The notes under the pieces: model-generated
Database searches by the model: none
Told to the model about the DNA's origin: nothing
What the model saw: only the letters and a program-made list of their open reading frames with translations
Source of the DNA: Pseudomonadota bacterium
Lineage (GTDB): Bacteria; Pseudomonadota; Gammaproteobacteria; Burkholderiales; Thiobacillaceae
Length of the DNA stretch: 21,592 bases
Assembly (NCBI GenBank): GCA_030836725.1
Contig: JAUPLV010000016.1
Coordinates: forward strand, 1 to 21,592
Reading direction: 5' to 3'
Program-made: the position numbers and the translations under genes
Part shown: in pieces, positions 1 to 9,189 of the stretch
Layout: each line of letters starts with the position of its first letter
Position numbering within the stretch: the stretch's first letter is position 1

Positions 1-1
1 G

Positions 2-184
2 ATTGCCAGGAACCGCGAACTGATGGGTGCAACCGACCCGAAGAAGGCCGAGCCTGGCACGATCCGCGCCGATTTCGCCGAGAGCATCGACGCCAATGCC
101 GTGCATGGCTCCGACGCGCCGGAGACCGCTGCGATTGAAATCGCCTATTTTTTCCCCGCCTGCGAAGTCTACGCCGGCCGTTAA
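2..184 (+). CDS. ndk: Nucleoside diphosphate kinase, C-terminal part (gene starts before the window)
   Basis: The visible 60 codons are the C-terminal part of nucleoside diphosphate kinase, which moves the gamma-phosphate of ATP to other (d)NDPs through a phosphohistidine intermediate. The family active-site signature N-x-x-H-G-S-D is present (NAVHGSD), so the catalytic His is visible residue 35. The ending IAYFFPACEVYAGR followed by TAA is typical of the family. The N-terminal half lies outside the window, so start and full length cannot be judged. Only 10 bases separate its stop from the rlmN start, and ndk-rlmN-pilW is a familiar betaproteobacterial order, so it probably begins the operon seen here. 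Confidence 0.95.
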   Translation: MARNRELMGATDPKKAEPGTIRADFAESIDANAVHGSDAPETAAIEIAYFFPACEVYAGR

Positions 185-194
185 GCACGCAGTA

Positions 195-1298
195 ATGCCG
201 CAAAACCTGCTTGATTTCGACCTGGAAGGACTGACCGCCTGGTTCGGCGAACTTGGCGAAAAGCCGTTTCGCGCCAGACAGGTGTTCCACTGGGTGCATC
301 AGGCCGGGGTGGCGGATTTCGTGCAGATGACCGATATCGCCAAAAGCCTGCGCGAAAAATTGCAGCAACGGGCGGTGGTGGCGGTCCCGGCAATCAACTA
401 CGCCCACACTTCGGCCGACGGCACCCGCAAATGGCTGTTCGATGTGGGCGTCGCCAATGGCATCGAAACCGTATTCATCCCGGAAGAAGATCGCGGCACC
501 CTGTGCGTGTCGTCACAGGTCGGCTGCGCGCTGGAATGCACCTTTTGCTCGACCGGGAGGCAGGGTTTCAACCGCAATCTCACGGTGGCCGAGATCATTG
601 GCCAGCTGTGGGTGGCGCAGCACAGCCTGAAGACCGAGCCCAACCGCACCACGGGAGAAATGGCCGAGCGGCCGGTGAGCAACGTCGTGATGATGGGCAT
701 GGGCGAACCGCTGGCGAATTTCGAGAACGTGGTGACCGCGCTCGGCGTCATGCTCGACGATCATGCCTACGGCCTGTCGCGACGGCGGGTGACGGTGTCG
801 ACCTCTGGGCTGGTTCCGGCGATGGACCGTCTGGCCGAACGCTGTCCGGTGGCGCTGGCGGTGAGCCTGCACGCGCCCAACGACGCGTTGCGCGACCGGA
901 TCGTGCCGATCAACAGGAAATATCCGCTGCGCGAACTGATGGCGGCGTGCCGGCGCTATCTGGTGCATGCGCCGCGCGATTTCATTACCTTCGAATATGT
1001 GATGCTGGCCGGGGTGAACGATCAACCCGAACACGCGCGCCAGCTGATCGAACTGACTCGGGATGTGCCGTGCAAATTCAATCTCATCCCGTTCAATCCG
1101 TTCCCGGATTCCGGCTATGAAAAACCTCGAATGGAATCGATGCGCGTGTTCCGCGAGATCCTGCAGGATGCGGGCTATGTGGTCACCACGCGCAAGACGC
1201 GCGGCGACGATATCGACGCGGCCTGCGGCCAGCTTGCCGGCAAGGTTGCCGACAGGAGCGGGCGCGTGATGAAAAGAATGCATAAGGAGGCGGCGTGA
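195..1298 (+). CDS. rlmN: Dual-specificity 23S rRNA (A2503-C2) / tRNA (A37-C2) methyltransferase RlmN
   Basis: Radical-SAM enzyme that methylates C2 of A2503 in 23S rRNA and A37 in some tRNAs. With a start at 195 the protein has 367 residues, the usual family length. The 4Fe-4S radical-SAM triad CxxxCxxC is at C111, C115 and C118 (GCALECTFCSTG). The two methyl-transfer cysteines of the family are also present: C104 in TLCVSSQ and C344 in DAACGQ. The frame is open further upstream, to about base 27, but that part overlaps ndk in another frame and reads as Arg/Pro-rich noise. ATG 195 (MPQNLLDFDL) fits the family N-terminus, although no good Shine-Dalgarno precedes it. The stop overlaps the pilW GTG start by four bases (GTGA). 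Confidence 0.97.
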   Translation: MPQNLLDFDLEGLTAWFGELGEKPFRARQVFHWVHQAGVADFVQMTDIAKSLREKLQQRAVVAVPAINYAHTSADGTRKWLFDVGVANGIETVFIPEEDRGTLCVSSQVGCALECTFCSTGRQGFNRNLTVAEIIGQLWVAQHSLKTEPNRTTGEMAERPVSNVVMMGMGEPLANFENVVTALGVMLDDHAYGLSRRRVTVSTSGLVPAMDRLAERCPVALAVSLHAPNDALRDRIVPINRKYPLRELMAACRRYLVHAPRDFITFEYVMLAGVNDQPEHARQLIELTRDVPCKFNLIPFNPFPDSGYEKPRMESMRVFREILQDAGYVVTTRKTRGDDIDAACGQLAGKVADRSGRVMKRMHKEAA

Positions 1299-2062
1299 GA
1301 AAACGGATACTTTTGGCGGCGGCCCTGCTGGCAGGCTGCGCGGGCCAGCCTGTTGGGGAAAGCGGTGTGGCCAACACCCAGGTTGACAGCGAAAGCCGTC
1401 AGCGCGCGCGCGCCTTCACCGATCTGGCCAGCGCCTATTTCGCTCGCGCCCAGTACAAGGTCGCGCTCGACGAGCTGCGCAAGGCGATTACCGCCGACAA
1501 CCATTTTGGCCCGGCCTACAACGCCTACGGCCTGATCTACATGGAGCTGACCGAGGACAAGCTGGCCGAGGAAAATTTCCGTCACGCCATCGAGCTGGAT
1601 CGCAGCGATTCCGTGACACGCAACAACTATGGCTGGTTTCTTTGCACCCGCGGTCGCTATGACGAAGGGCTGGAGCAGTTCAGCATCGCCCTGCGCAATC
1701 CGCTGTACACCCATCCCGAAGAGGCCATGGCGAATTCCGGACTGTGCGCGGAAAGGAAAGGCGATCTCGCGCTGGCTGAAGCAAATCTGGCTAAATCGCT
1801 CAAGCTGCAACCCGACAACCCCAACACCCTGCTGAAGCTGGCCGGCCTGAATTTTCGCCGGGGCCGGCTGATGGAAACGCAGCGTCTGCTGGGACGGCAC
1901 GCCGAACTGGCGCCGCCGACCTCTGAGAGCCTGTGGCTGGGATTGCGGCTGGAACGCAAGCTGGGCGACCGCTCGCAGGAAGCGGCTTACGGCCTGCAGT
2001 TGCGCAAGCACTTTCCCGACTCGAATGAAGCGAAGCTGTTGCAGACTGGGCAATACGAATGA
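1295..2062 (+). CDS. pilW: Type IV pilus biogenesis/stability lipoprotein PilW (PilF family), TPR protein
   Basis: A 255-residue outer-membrane TPR lipoprotein; PilW/PilF pilotins help assemble or stabilise the PilQ secretin of type IV pili. The N-terminus MRKRILLAAALLAGC is a lipoprotein signal peptide with lipobox LAGC and lipidated C15. Residues about 38-210 are helical TPR repeats (for example AYNAYGLIYMEL, NNYGWFLCTRGRYDEGLEQF). The start is GTG, supported by a strong AAGGAGG at 1284-1290, four bases upstream. The gene overlaps rlmN by GTGA and rodZ by ATGA. The rlmN-pilW-rodZ-ispG-hisS order is conserved in beta- and gammaproteobacteria, which supports the name. Other pilus genes are not in the window. 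Confidence 0.92.
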   Translation: MRKRILLAAALLAGCAGQPVGESGVANTQVDSESRQRARAFTDLASAYFARAQYKVALDELRKAITADNHFGPAYNAYGLIYMELTEDKLAEENFRHAIELDRSDSVTRNNYGWFLCTRGRYDEGLEQFSIALRNPLYTHPEEAMANSGLCAERKGDLALAEANLAKSLKLQPDNPNTLLKLAGLNFRRGRLMETQRLLGRHAELAPPTSESLWLGLRLERKLGDRSQEAAYGLQLRKHFPDSNEAKLLQTGQYE

Positions 2063-2886
2063 GCGAGAGCGAGCAGCTTTCGATCGGCCAGATTCTGCGC
2101 GAGGCCCGTGAAACGCAGGGCATGACGCTGGACGATGCGGCGGCACGCCTGCGTCTGATGCATCGCCAGATCGAGGCGATTGAATCGGACGAATTCGGGA
2201 TTCTTGGCCAACCGGTGTTCGCACGCGGTTTTGTGCGAAATTATGCACGCTTGCTCGGGCTGGCCCACGAGCCCCTGCTGGCGCGCATGGAAGGCGCACC
2301 GGTGGAGCCTGTCATCGTGACTCAGGCGGAATCGCCTCCCAAGCGTTCCTGGCTGGCCTCGCCCTGGCTGATCCTGCTGCTGTTGGGTGCGCTGGCGGCT
2401 GTGGCTGTGCCGATGGCGTTGTATTGGTGGCTCAACGGCGAGGAGGAGGCAGACGCTCCGCCCGAGCCTGCCGCGGTGCAATCGGCTCCAGCGTCGGTCG
2501 CCCCGTCGCAGCCCGAGGCTCAGGCAGGCGACACGGCGCCTGAACCTGAAGCCCCTGCGGCGCAGGTCGCACTGGTCGCGTCGCCGGCGTCCGCGACTGC
2601 GCCGGCTGGAGCGGATGAGGCCGCCGCGCCGGTTCCGGTTGCGACCAGAAGTGTGCTGCATATCGAGTTCGGCGAAGAGTCCTGGGTCGAGATCAAGGAT
2701 GCCAGCGGGCGTATGCTGCATCGCCAACTCAACCAGCCCGGCACCCGCGTCGACATCCACGGCCAACCGCCGTTCGATGTGGTGATCGGTAATGCGGCGC
2801 AGGCGCGGATGACCTATAACGGTCGTCCGATCGACTTGAAACCTTTCACCGAAGTGACCGTCGCCCGTTTTACTCTTGAAGAATAG
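2059..2886 (+). CDS. rodZ: RodZ-like cytoskeletal/transmembrane HTH protein (DUF4115 C-terminal domain)
   Basis: A 275-residue bitopic membrane protein. In the family the cytoplasmic helix-turn-helix binds MreB and links the elongation machinery to the membrane to maintain rod shape. Residues about 8-75 form the HTH_25-type domain (IGQILREARETQGMTLDDAA, VFARGFVRNYARLLGL). A transmembrane helix lies at about 98-125 (PWLILLLLGALAAVAVPMAL). A Pro/Ala/Glu-rich low-complexity linker spans about 128-196, and a periplasmic DUF4115 beta domain spans about 198-275 (SWVEIKDASGRMLHRQL). It starts within the pilW stop codon (ATGA) and precedes ispG by 16 bases. HTH-plus-DUF4115 proteins in this locus are sometimes annotated only as helix-turn-helix proteins. 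Confidence 0.9.
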   Translation: MSESEQLSIGQILREARETQGMTLDDAAARLRLMHRQIEAIESDEFGILGQPVFARGFVRNYARLLGLAHEPLLARMEGAPVEPVIVTQAESPPKRSWLASPWLILLLLGALAAVAVPMALYWWLNGEEEADAPPEPAAVQSAPASVAPSQPEAQAGDTAPEPEAPAAQVALVASPASATAPAGADEAAAPVPVATRSVLHIEFGEESWVEIKDASGRMLHRQLNQPGTRVDIHGQPPFDVVIGNAAQARMTYNGRPIDLKPFTEVTVARFTLEE

Positions 2887-2902
2887 CCACCCTGGAAGAA
2901 TG

Positions 2903-4120
2903 ATGTCCAAAATAGTTCGCCGTCCCAGCCGCCAGGTGCGGATCGGCCCTGTGCTGGTCGGCGGCGATGCGCCGGTGGTGGTGCAGTCGATGACCAATAC
3001 CGATACCGTCGACATTGCGGCCACCGTGCGCCAGGTGCAGGTGCTGGCCGAGGCCGGTTCGGAACTGGTGCGCCTCACCGTCAACTCCCTTGAGGCCGCC
3101 GCCGCGGTGCCGCGCATCCGCGAGCGCCTCGATGTGCTCGGTTGCCGCGTGCCGCTGATCGGCGATTTCCATTTCAACGGCCACAAACTGCTGACCCAGG
3201 TGCCGGAATGCGCGCAGGCGCTGGCCAAGCTGCGCATCAACCCCGGCAACATCGGGCGCGGCAACAAGCGCGATGAGCAGTTCGCCACCCTGATCGAAGT
3301 AGCCTGCCGCTATGACAAGCCGGTGCGCATCGGCGTCAACTGGGGCAGCCTCGACCAGGCGCTGGCCGTGCGCATGATGGACGACAACGCGCGCCTTGCC
3401 GAGCCGGAGGAGGCCGAGGTGGTGATGCGCCGCGCGATGGTGGCCTCGGCGCTGGAGTCGGCGAAAAAAGCCGAGGAACTGGGCCTTGGCGGCGGCATGA
3501 TCATCCTGTCGTGCAAGATGAGCCGGGTGCAGGACCTGATTTCGGTGTACCGCGACCTTGCGTCGCAGTGCGATTATCCGCTGCACCTGGGTCTGACCGA
3601 GGCCGGCATGGGCAGCAAGGGCATCGTCGCCTCGACCGCGGCGCTGGCGGTGCTGCTGCAGGAAGGGATCGGCGACACCATCCGAATTTCTTTAACGCCG
3701 GAACCGGGCGGCGACCGCACCCAGGAAGTCCGGGTCGGCCAGGAAATCCTGCAGGCGCTGGGGCTGCGCGCCTTCACCCCGCAGGTCACCGCCTGCCCCG
3801 GCTGCGGCCGCACCACCTCGACCGTGTTCCAGGAACTGGCGCGGGACATCGAAACCTACCTGCGCAGGCAGATGCCGCTGTGGCGCGGCCAGTATCCCGG
3901 CGTCGAGTCGATGCAGGTTGCGGTGATGGGCTGCGTGGTCAACGGTCCTGGCGAATCCAAGCACGCCAACATCGGCATCTCGCTGCCCGGCACCGGCGAA
4001 GTGCCGGTCGCGCCGGTATACGTCGACGGCGAAAAGACCGTGACGCTGAAGGGTGATCGCATCGCCGCGGATTTCCAGGCGATCGTCGAGGAATATGTGC
4101 GGCGGCGGTATGGGCATTGA
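2903..4120 (+). CDS. ispG: 4-hydroxy-3-methylbut-2-en-1-yl diphosphate synthase (IspG/GcpE)
   Basis: Penultimate enzyme of the MEP isoprenoid pathway: it reductively opens ME-cPP to HMBPP using a 4Fe-4S cluster. From ATG 2903 the protein has 405 residues. Cluster ligands are C298 and C301 (ACPGCGRT), C344 (MGCVVNGPGE) and the family's Glu ligand E351. The N-terminal TIM barrel is evident (VVVQSMTNTDTVD, LRINPGNIG, RIGVNWGSLDQ). The frame can be extended to a TTG at 2876 inside rodZ, and ATG 2900 is one codon upstream. I chose 2903 because GGAAG at 2894-2898 is best spaced for it. A palindromic intergenic element follows the gene. Confidence 0.95.
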   Translation: MSKIVRRPSRQVRIGPVLVGGDAPVVVQSMTNTDTVDIAATVRQVQVLAEAGSELVRLTVNSLEAAAAVPRIRERLDVLGCRVPLIGDFHFNGHKLLTQVPECAQALAKLRINPGNIGRGNKRDEQFATLIEVACRYDKPVRIGVNWGSLDQALAVRMMDDNARLAEPEEAEVVMRRAMVASALESAKKAEELGLGGGMIILSCKMSRVQDLISVYRDLASQCDYPLHLGLTEAGMGSKGIVASTAALAVLLQEGIGDTIRISLTPEPGGDRTQEVRVGQEILQALGLRAFTPQVTACPGCGRTTSTVFQELARDIETYLRRQMPLWRGQYPGVESMQVAVMGCVVNGPGESKHANIGISLPGTGEVPVAPVYVDGEKTVTLKGDRIAADFQAIVEEYVRRRYGH

Positions 4121-4131
4121 AAAAACATTTG

Positions 4132-4237
4132 TCCGCGAAGGACGCGAAGGGTCGCGAAGTAAAGATCAAGAAAAACGGGGGTTGGGTTTTCTTCGCGCTT
4201 CTTCGCGTCCTTTATGCCCTTTTCGGGTATTCGCGGA
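4132..4237. repeat. Nested palindromic intergenic element between ispG and hisS
   Basis: Three inverted-repeat pairs are stacked around a central spacer. The outer pair is TCCGCGAA (4132-4139) with TTCGCGGA (4230-4237). The middle pair is GGACGCGAAG (4140-4149) with CTTCGCGTCC (4201-4210). The inner pair is CGCGAAG (4153-4159) with CTTCGCG (4191-4197). The GCGAAG motif is repeated in each arm. The spacer and flanks are A/T-rich, so transcripts could fold either way. It resembles the interspersed REP-type palindromes found between genes in many proteobacteria. It could stabilise or attenuate the ispG-hisS transcript. No clear promoter or good Shine-Dalgarno for hisS is visible in the rest of this 139-base gap. 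Confidence 0.75.
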
Positions 4238-4259
4238 TAAAAAAACCAATTTTTAAAAC

Positions 4260-5522
<1,263 letters not shown>

Positions 5523-5528
5523 AACAAG

Positions 5529-6170
5529 ATGGCAACCTACGATCTCGACGAACAGGAACGGCTGGACGAACTGAAAGCCTGGTGGAAACGCTGGGGTGGC
5601 CTGGCGATGGTCTGCCTGGCGGTGGCGATTGCCGCGGGGGCAGGCTGGCGCTACTGGCAGAATCGCGAGGCGACGCAAAGTTTCGAGGCTGCCGCCGTGT
5701 ACGAAAAGCTGACCGGATCGCTCGCGACCAACGATGCCAAGGCGGCGCGCGAGGCCGGGGCGATGCTGATCGAAAAGTACAAGGACACCGCCTACGCGCC
5801 GCGTGCGGCATTGTTGCTGGCCAAACTCAACGCCGGCGTCAAGGACCTGAAAAGTGCGCAAACCCAGCTTGAATGGGCGGTTGCCAACAGCAAGGAACCC
5901 GCGGTCAAGGATCTGGCCCGTCTGCGGCTGGCCGGGGTGCTGCTCGACCAGAAGGAATACGACGCCGCGCTGAAAACCCTGTCCGCCGCCCACAGCGATG
6001 CATTCGCATTCCGCTTTCACGATTCAAGGGGCGACGTGCTGCTGGCGCAGGGCAAGCCGGATGAAGCGCGCGCGGCTTATCAGGCGGCGTTCGCCAAGAT
6101 GCAGGAAGACAATCCCTACCGCAATGTCGTCGAGTTGAAGCTTGATGCGCTGGGGGGAGAGACCAAGTGA
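5529..6170 (+). CDS. yfgM: YfgM-like periplasmic TPR protein (ancillary SecYEG translocon subunit family)
   Basis: A 213-residue protein with a cytoplasmic N-terminal tail, one transmembrane helix at about 23-41 (GGLAMVCLAVAIAAGAGWRY) and a periplasmic helical TPR-like domain (FEAAAVYEKL, YAPRAALLLAKLNAGVKDL, RLAGVLLDQKEYDAAL). The N-terminus YDLDEQERLDELKAWWKRWG is characteristic of the YfgM/DUF2133 family. In E. coli YfgM works with PpiD beside SecYEG in the trafficking of exported proteins. It sits between hisS and bamB exactly as in E. coli, and its stop overlaps the bamB GTG start by four bases. Assignment rests on family character and synteny. Confidence 0.92.
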   Translation: MATYDLDEQERLDELKAWWKRWGGLAMVCLAVAIAAGAGWRYWQNREATQSFEAAAVYEKLTGSLATNDAKAAREAGAMLIEKYKDTAYAPRAALLLAKLNAGVKDLKSAQTQLEWAVANSKEPAVKDLARLRLAGVLLDQKEYDAALKTLSAAHSDAFAFRFHDSRGDVLLAQGKPDEARAAYQAAFAKMQEDNPYRNVVELKLDALGGETK

Positions 6171-7306
6171 AAGCGCGCCTGATGATCGTCGGCCTGGCGC
6201 TCGCCGTGTCGGGGTGCGGCACGGTGGGCGGCTGGTTCGGCGCCGGCCCGGCCAAGGCCAAGCCCACCGACCTGGCTGAATTCAAGGTGACGATCGCGCT
6301 GGTCGAAGCCTGGAAGGGCGACACCGGTGAAACCGCCGGTCATTTGTTTTCCCCGCTGGCCGAGGGCGACGACGTGTTCGCCGCGGGCGGCAGCCGGGTG
6401 GCGCGTATTACCGTGTCGAACGGCAAGACGGTGTGGAAAACCGACACCGGTGTAAAACTCTCTGCCGGCGCCGGCGCCGGCCTGGGATTGGTGCTGGCGG
6501 GCGGCGGCAAAGGTGAATTGCTGGCGCTCGATCCTGCCAGTGGTCAGCCGCGCTGGCAGGCGGCGTTGTCGAGCGAGGTCACCGGGCAGTTGCTGGCGGC
6601 GGCCGACACCGTGATCGCTCGCACCGGCGATGGCCGCGTGCATGGCCTCGCCGCCGCCGACGGCAGCCGCAAATGGCTGTACACCCGCACCCTGCCGGCC
6701 TTGAGCCTGCGCGGGTCGGGCGGCATGGCGGTGCGCGGCGACGTGCTGTACGCCGGCTTTCCGGGCGGCAAGCTGGTTGCGCTCAACGCCGCCAACGGCG
6801 CGCAGTTGTGGGAGGCCACGGTGGCGCTGCCGCGCGGGGCGACCGAACTCGAGCGGGTGGCCGACGTGATGGGCGCGCCGGTGGTGGACGGACGCCAGGT
6901 GTGCGCCGTCGCCTACCAGGGGCGAGTGGCCTGCTTCGACAGCCGCACCGGCGAGCCGCTGTGGGCGCGCGACACCTCCAGCAACAGCGGGCTGGCGATG
7001 GACGAGATCAATGTCTACGTCACCGACGACAAGGATGCCGTGACCGCCTACGATAAAACCAGCGGCCGCGCCGGCTGGCGGCAGGATAAACTGGCGCATC
7101 GCCAAGTGACCGCGCCGTTGGCGTTCGGCGACTGGGTGGTGGTGGCCGACGGCGAAGGCGTCGTGCACCTGCTGTCGGTCGCGGACGGCAGCTTCGCGGC
7201 TCGCGCCAGGGTCGATGGCGCCGTTCGCACCGCGCCGGTCGACATCGGGCCGGGCTTCGCGGTACAGACGGCCAAAGGCACTGTGGCCGCTTTCAGAATC
7301 AAGTAA
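6167..7306 (+). CDS. bamB: Outer membrane assembly lipoprotein BamB
   Basis: BamB is a lipoprotein of the BAM complex that folds beta-barrel proteins into the outer membrane. The protein has 379 residues, close to the usual length. The N-terminus MKARLMIVGLALAVSGC is a type II signal peptide with lipidated C17. The rest forms a PQQ-like eight-bladed beta-propeller, seen in repeated blades of the type VFAAGGSRVARITVSNGKTV, LLALDPASGQPRWQA, LYAGFPGGKLVALNAANGAQ and VACFDSRTGEPLWARD. The start is GTG, translationally coupled to yfgM by a GTGA overlap. It is followed by der, an arrangement shared with many beta- and gammaproteobacteria. The TAA is followed within six bases by a GC-rich hairpin. 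Confidence 0.95.
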   Translation: MKARLMIVGLALAVSGCGTVGGWFGAGPAKAKPTDLAEFKVTIALVEAWKGDTGETAGHLFSPLAEGDDVFAAGGSRVARITVSNGKTVWKTDTGVKLSAGAGAGLGLVLAGGGKGELLALDPASGQPRWQAALSSEVTGQLLAAADTVIARTGDGRVHGLAAADGSRKWLYTRTLPALSLRGSGGMAVRGDVLYAGFPGGKLVALNAANGAQLWEATVALPRGATELERVADVMGAPVVDGRQVCAVAYQGRVACFDSRTGEPLWARDTSSNSGLAMDEINVYVTDDKDAVTAYDKTSGRAGWRQDKLAHRQVTAPLAFGDWVVVADGEGVVHLLSVADGSFAARARVDGAVRTAPVDIGPGFAVQTAKGTVAAFRIK

Positions 7307-7311
7307 ACCAT

Positions 7312-7330
7312 GCGCCGGCCTGGCCGGCGC
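7312..7330. repeat. Perfect GC-rich hairpin between bamB and der
   Basis: GCGCCGGCC (7312-7320), a single T, then GGCCGGCGC (7322-7330) form a perfect inverted repeat between the bamB stop and the der ribosome binding site. There is no following T tract, so it is not a typical intrinsic terminator. It could protect the bamB 3' end from exonucleases or limit read-through translation into der. Confidence 0.6.
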
Positions 7331-7345
7331 GTAGCAAGGATAAGC

Positions 7346-8755
7346 ATGCTTCCCACTCTGGTTCTTGTCGGGCGTCCAAACGTCGGCAAGTCCACCCTCT
7401 TCAACCGCCTCACCGGCACCCGCGACGCCCTGGTGCACGACATGCCGGGGATGACGCGCGACCGTCATTACGGGCGCGGGCGCATCGGCGGAAAACCCTA
7501 TCTGGTGGTCGATACCGGCGGTCTCGAACCGGTGGCCGCGGAAGGCATCATGGCCGAAATGGCGCGCCAGACCCTGCAGGCCATCGACGAGGCCGACGCC
7601 ATCATCTTCATGGTCGATGCGCGCAGCGGCCTGACGCCGCAGGACAAGGTGATCGCCGACCGCCTGCGCCGGGCGGCCTGTCCGGTGCTGTTGGCGGTCA
7701 ACAAGGCCGAGGGCATGAATCCATCGGTGGTCACCGCCGAATTCCATGAGCTGGGATTGGGCGATCCGCTGGCGATTTCCGGCGCCCATGGCGACGGCAT
7801 CTCCGACCTGATTGACGAGGCGCTGGCGCCGTTTCCCGAAGAGGAAGAAAAAGCCGACGAATTCGGCATTCCCAAAATCGCCCTGGTGGGGCGCCCCAAC
7901 GTCGGCAAGTCGACCCTGGTCAACGCGCTGGTGGGCGAGGAGCGCGTCATTGCGTTCGATCAGCCGGGCACCACGCGCGATTCGATCTATGTCGAGTTCG
8001 AGCGCGACGGCAAGCCCTACATCCTGATCGACACTGCCGGCGTGCGGCGCCGCGGCAAGGTATTCGAGACGGTGGAAAAGTTCTCCGTCATCAAGACGCT
8101 ACAGGCGATCGAGGATGCCAACGTGGTGGTGCTGGTGCTCGATGCGCGCGAGAACATTTCCGAGCAGGATGCGCATCTGGCCGGATTCGTTCTGGAAAGC
8201 GGACGCGCCCTGGTGGTCGCGATCAACAAGTGGGACGGCCTCAGCCCCGAGCAGCGCGACGACATCAAGCGCGAGATCGGGCGCAAGCTGGCGTTTCTCG
8301 ACTTTGCCTGCTTCAACTACATCTCGGCGCTGAAGAGCAAGGGCCTGGAAAACCTGCTGAAGGACGTCGAGGCCGCCCACGCCGCCGCCTTCATCAAGAT
8401 GTCGACGCCGAAGCTGACGCGGGTTCTGGAGATGGCGGTGGAACAGCACGCGCCGCCCAAGAACGGCCTGTTCCGCCCCAAACCGCGGTATGCCCATCAG
8501 GGCGGCAAGAATCCGCCGGTCATCATCCTGCATGGCAACGCGCTGGAAGGTCTGCGCGACGACTACAAGCGCTATCTGGAAAGCAGTTTCCGCAAGGCGT
8601 TCAAACTGCATGGCACGCCGCTCAGAATCCAGATCAAGGAAGACGAGGGCAAGAACCCGTTCGAAGGCAAAAAGCGGGCGCCATTGACCGAGAGCGAAGC
8701 GACGCGGATGCGGCGCAAGAAGCGGGTGCGGCGCAAGGTTTACGGTTCCAGTTGA
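7346..8755 (+). CDS. der: Ribosome-biogenesis GTPase Der (EngA)
   Basis: Essential double-GTPase that acts in 50S ribosomal subunit maturation. From ATG 7346 it has 469 residues. The first G domain has the P-loop GRPNVGKST (9-17), DTGG (56-59) and NKAE (119-122). The second has GRPNVGKST (182-190), DTAG (229-232) and NKWD (294-297). A KH-like domain follows from about 375, with a basic tail (RMRRKKRVRRKVYGSS). The frame is open back to ATG 7310, but that would run through the GC-rich hairpin. AAGGA at 7336-7340 is well placed for ATG 7346, and MLPTLVLVGRPNVGKS fits the family. In many relatives hfq follows; here it does not. Confidence 0.97.
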   Translation: MLPTLVLVGRPNVGKSTLFNRLTGTRDALVHDMPGMTRDRHYGRGRIGGKPYLVVDTGGLEPVAAEGIMAEMARQTLQAIDEADAIIFMVDARSGLTPQDKVIADRLRRAACPVLLAVNKAEGMNPSVVTAEFHELGLGDPLAISGAHGDGISDLIDEALAPFPEEEEKADEFGIPKIALVGRPNVGKSTLVNALVGEERVIAFDQPGTTRDSIYVEFERDGKPYILIDTAGVRRRGKVFETVEKFSVIKTLQAIEDANVVVLVLDARENISEQDAHLAGFVLESGRALVVAINKWDGLSPEQRDDIKREIGRKLAFLDFACFNYISALKSKGLENLLKDVEAAHAAAFIKMSTPKLTRVLEMAVEQHAPPKNGLFRPKPRYAHQGGKNPPVIILHGNALEGLRDDYKRYLESSFRKAFKLHGTPLRIQIKEDEGKNPFEGKKRAPLTESEATRMRRKKRVRRKVYGSS

Positions 8756-8770
8756 GCGCGCTCGGCTCCG

Positions 8771-8937
8771 CCCGCGAGGGGCAGGCCGTGGTTGTCCCCG
8801 CAAGGGGGAGGCCATGTCTGTAAGCTGCTAAAGCAGGAACAGTCATGCACTAAAGCCGCTGAAGCGGCGACAACCACGCTCCACCCGCGAGGGGTAGGCC
8901 GTGGTTGTAAGCCGATAAATCGGCAACAACCACGCTC
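8771..8937. repeat. Cluster of three palindromic repeats, one nested inside another
   Basis: Unit A is split into 8771-8795 and 8853-8881. Unit C is 8884-8937. Their first 25 bases differ at one position, and their last 29 align, including the hairpin with arms GTGGTTGT and ACAACCAC. Unit B (8796-8852) has the same plan with diverged arms (CATGTCTGT / ACAGTCATG) and sits exactly between the two halves of A. The inner stem is GCCGCT/AGCGGC in A and GCCGAT/ATCGGC in C, so a C-G pair has become A-T without breaking the pairing. This is a REP-like family. It occupies most of the 180 bases between der and the minus-strand genes, and no gene was seen there. Confidence 0.8.
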
Positions 8938-9187
8938 AGTCCAGCCAGCGCACCAGATAGAAAAGCTTGAAACCTTCCGACGAGCGCGAGGGGCCGCTGG
9001 CGATCGCCGCGTGGCGGCCCTTGGCCGGATCGGCGTGCGCCAGCGCTTCCTCTTCACTGCCGAAAACCTCAACCACGCCTTCGGGAAACCGCGTGCGTTT
9101 TTTCCCCGCCGGAGAATAAATCACCACCGCCGAGGTGCCGACGACATAAGACTCGACATCGGTGAACAAACTGGCGGCTTGCGGCAT
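8936..9187 (-). CDS. Small conserved-looking protein of unknown function (83 aa)
   Basis: I do not recognise this protein. It is 83 residues, soluble-looking and without a signal peptide or transmembrane segment. Its hydrophobic middle (SYVVGTSAVVIYSPAGKKRT) followed by acidic-helical text (GSEEEALAHADPAKG) and FKLFYLVRWLD at the end suggest a small alpha/beta domain. GC-rich third positions and a sensible amino-acid composition support real coding. It begins two bases after the stop of the 94-aa gene upstream on the same strand and lacks its own clear Shine-Dalgarno, so it is probably translated by coupling. Its stop abuts the palindromic repeat cluster, which could act as a transcript end. 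Confidence 0.6.
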   Translation of the reverse strand: MPQAASLFTDVESYVVGTSAVVIYSPAGKKRTRFPEGVVEVFGSEEEALAHADPAKGRHAAIASGPSRSSEGFKLFYLVRWLD

Positions 9188-9189
9188 GG

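Noticed and set aside
27..194. N-terminal extension of rlmN through the ndk coding sequence
   Set aside because: The text is Arg/Pro-rich out-of-frame reading of ndk; the family N-terminus begins at ATG 195.
7312..7330. Intrinsic terminator after bamB
   Set aside because: The hairpin lacks a T tract and the der ribosome binding site follows at once.
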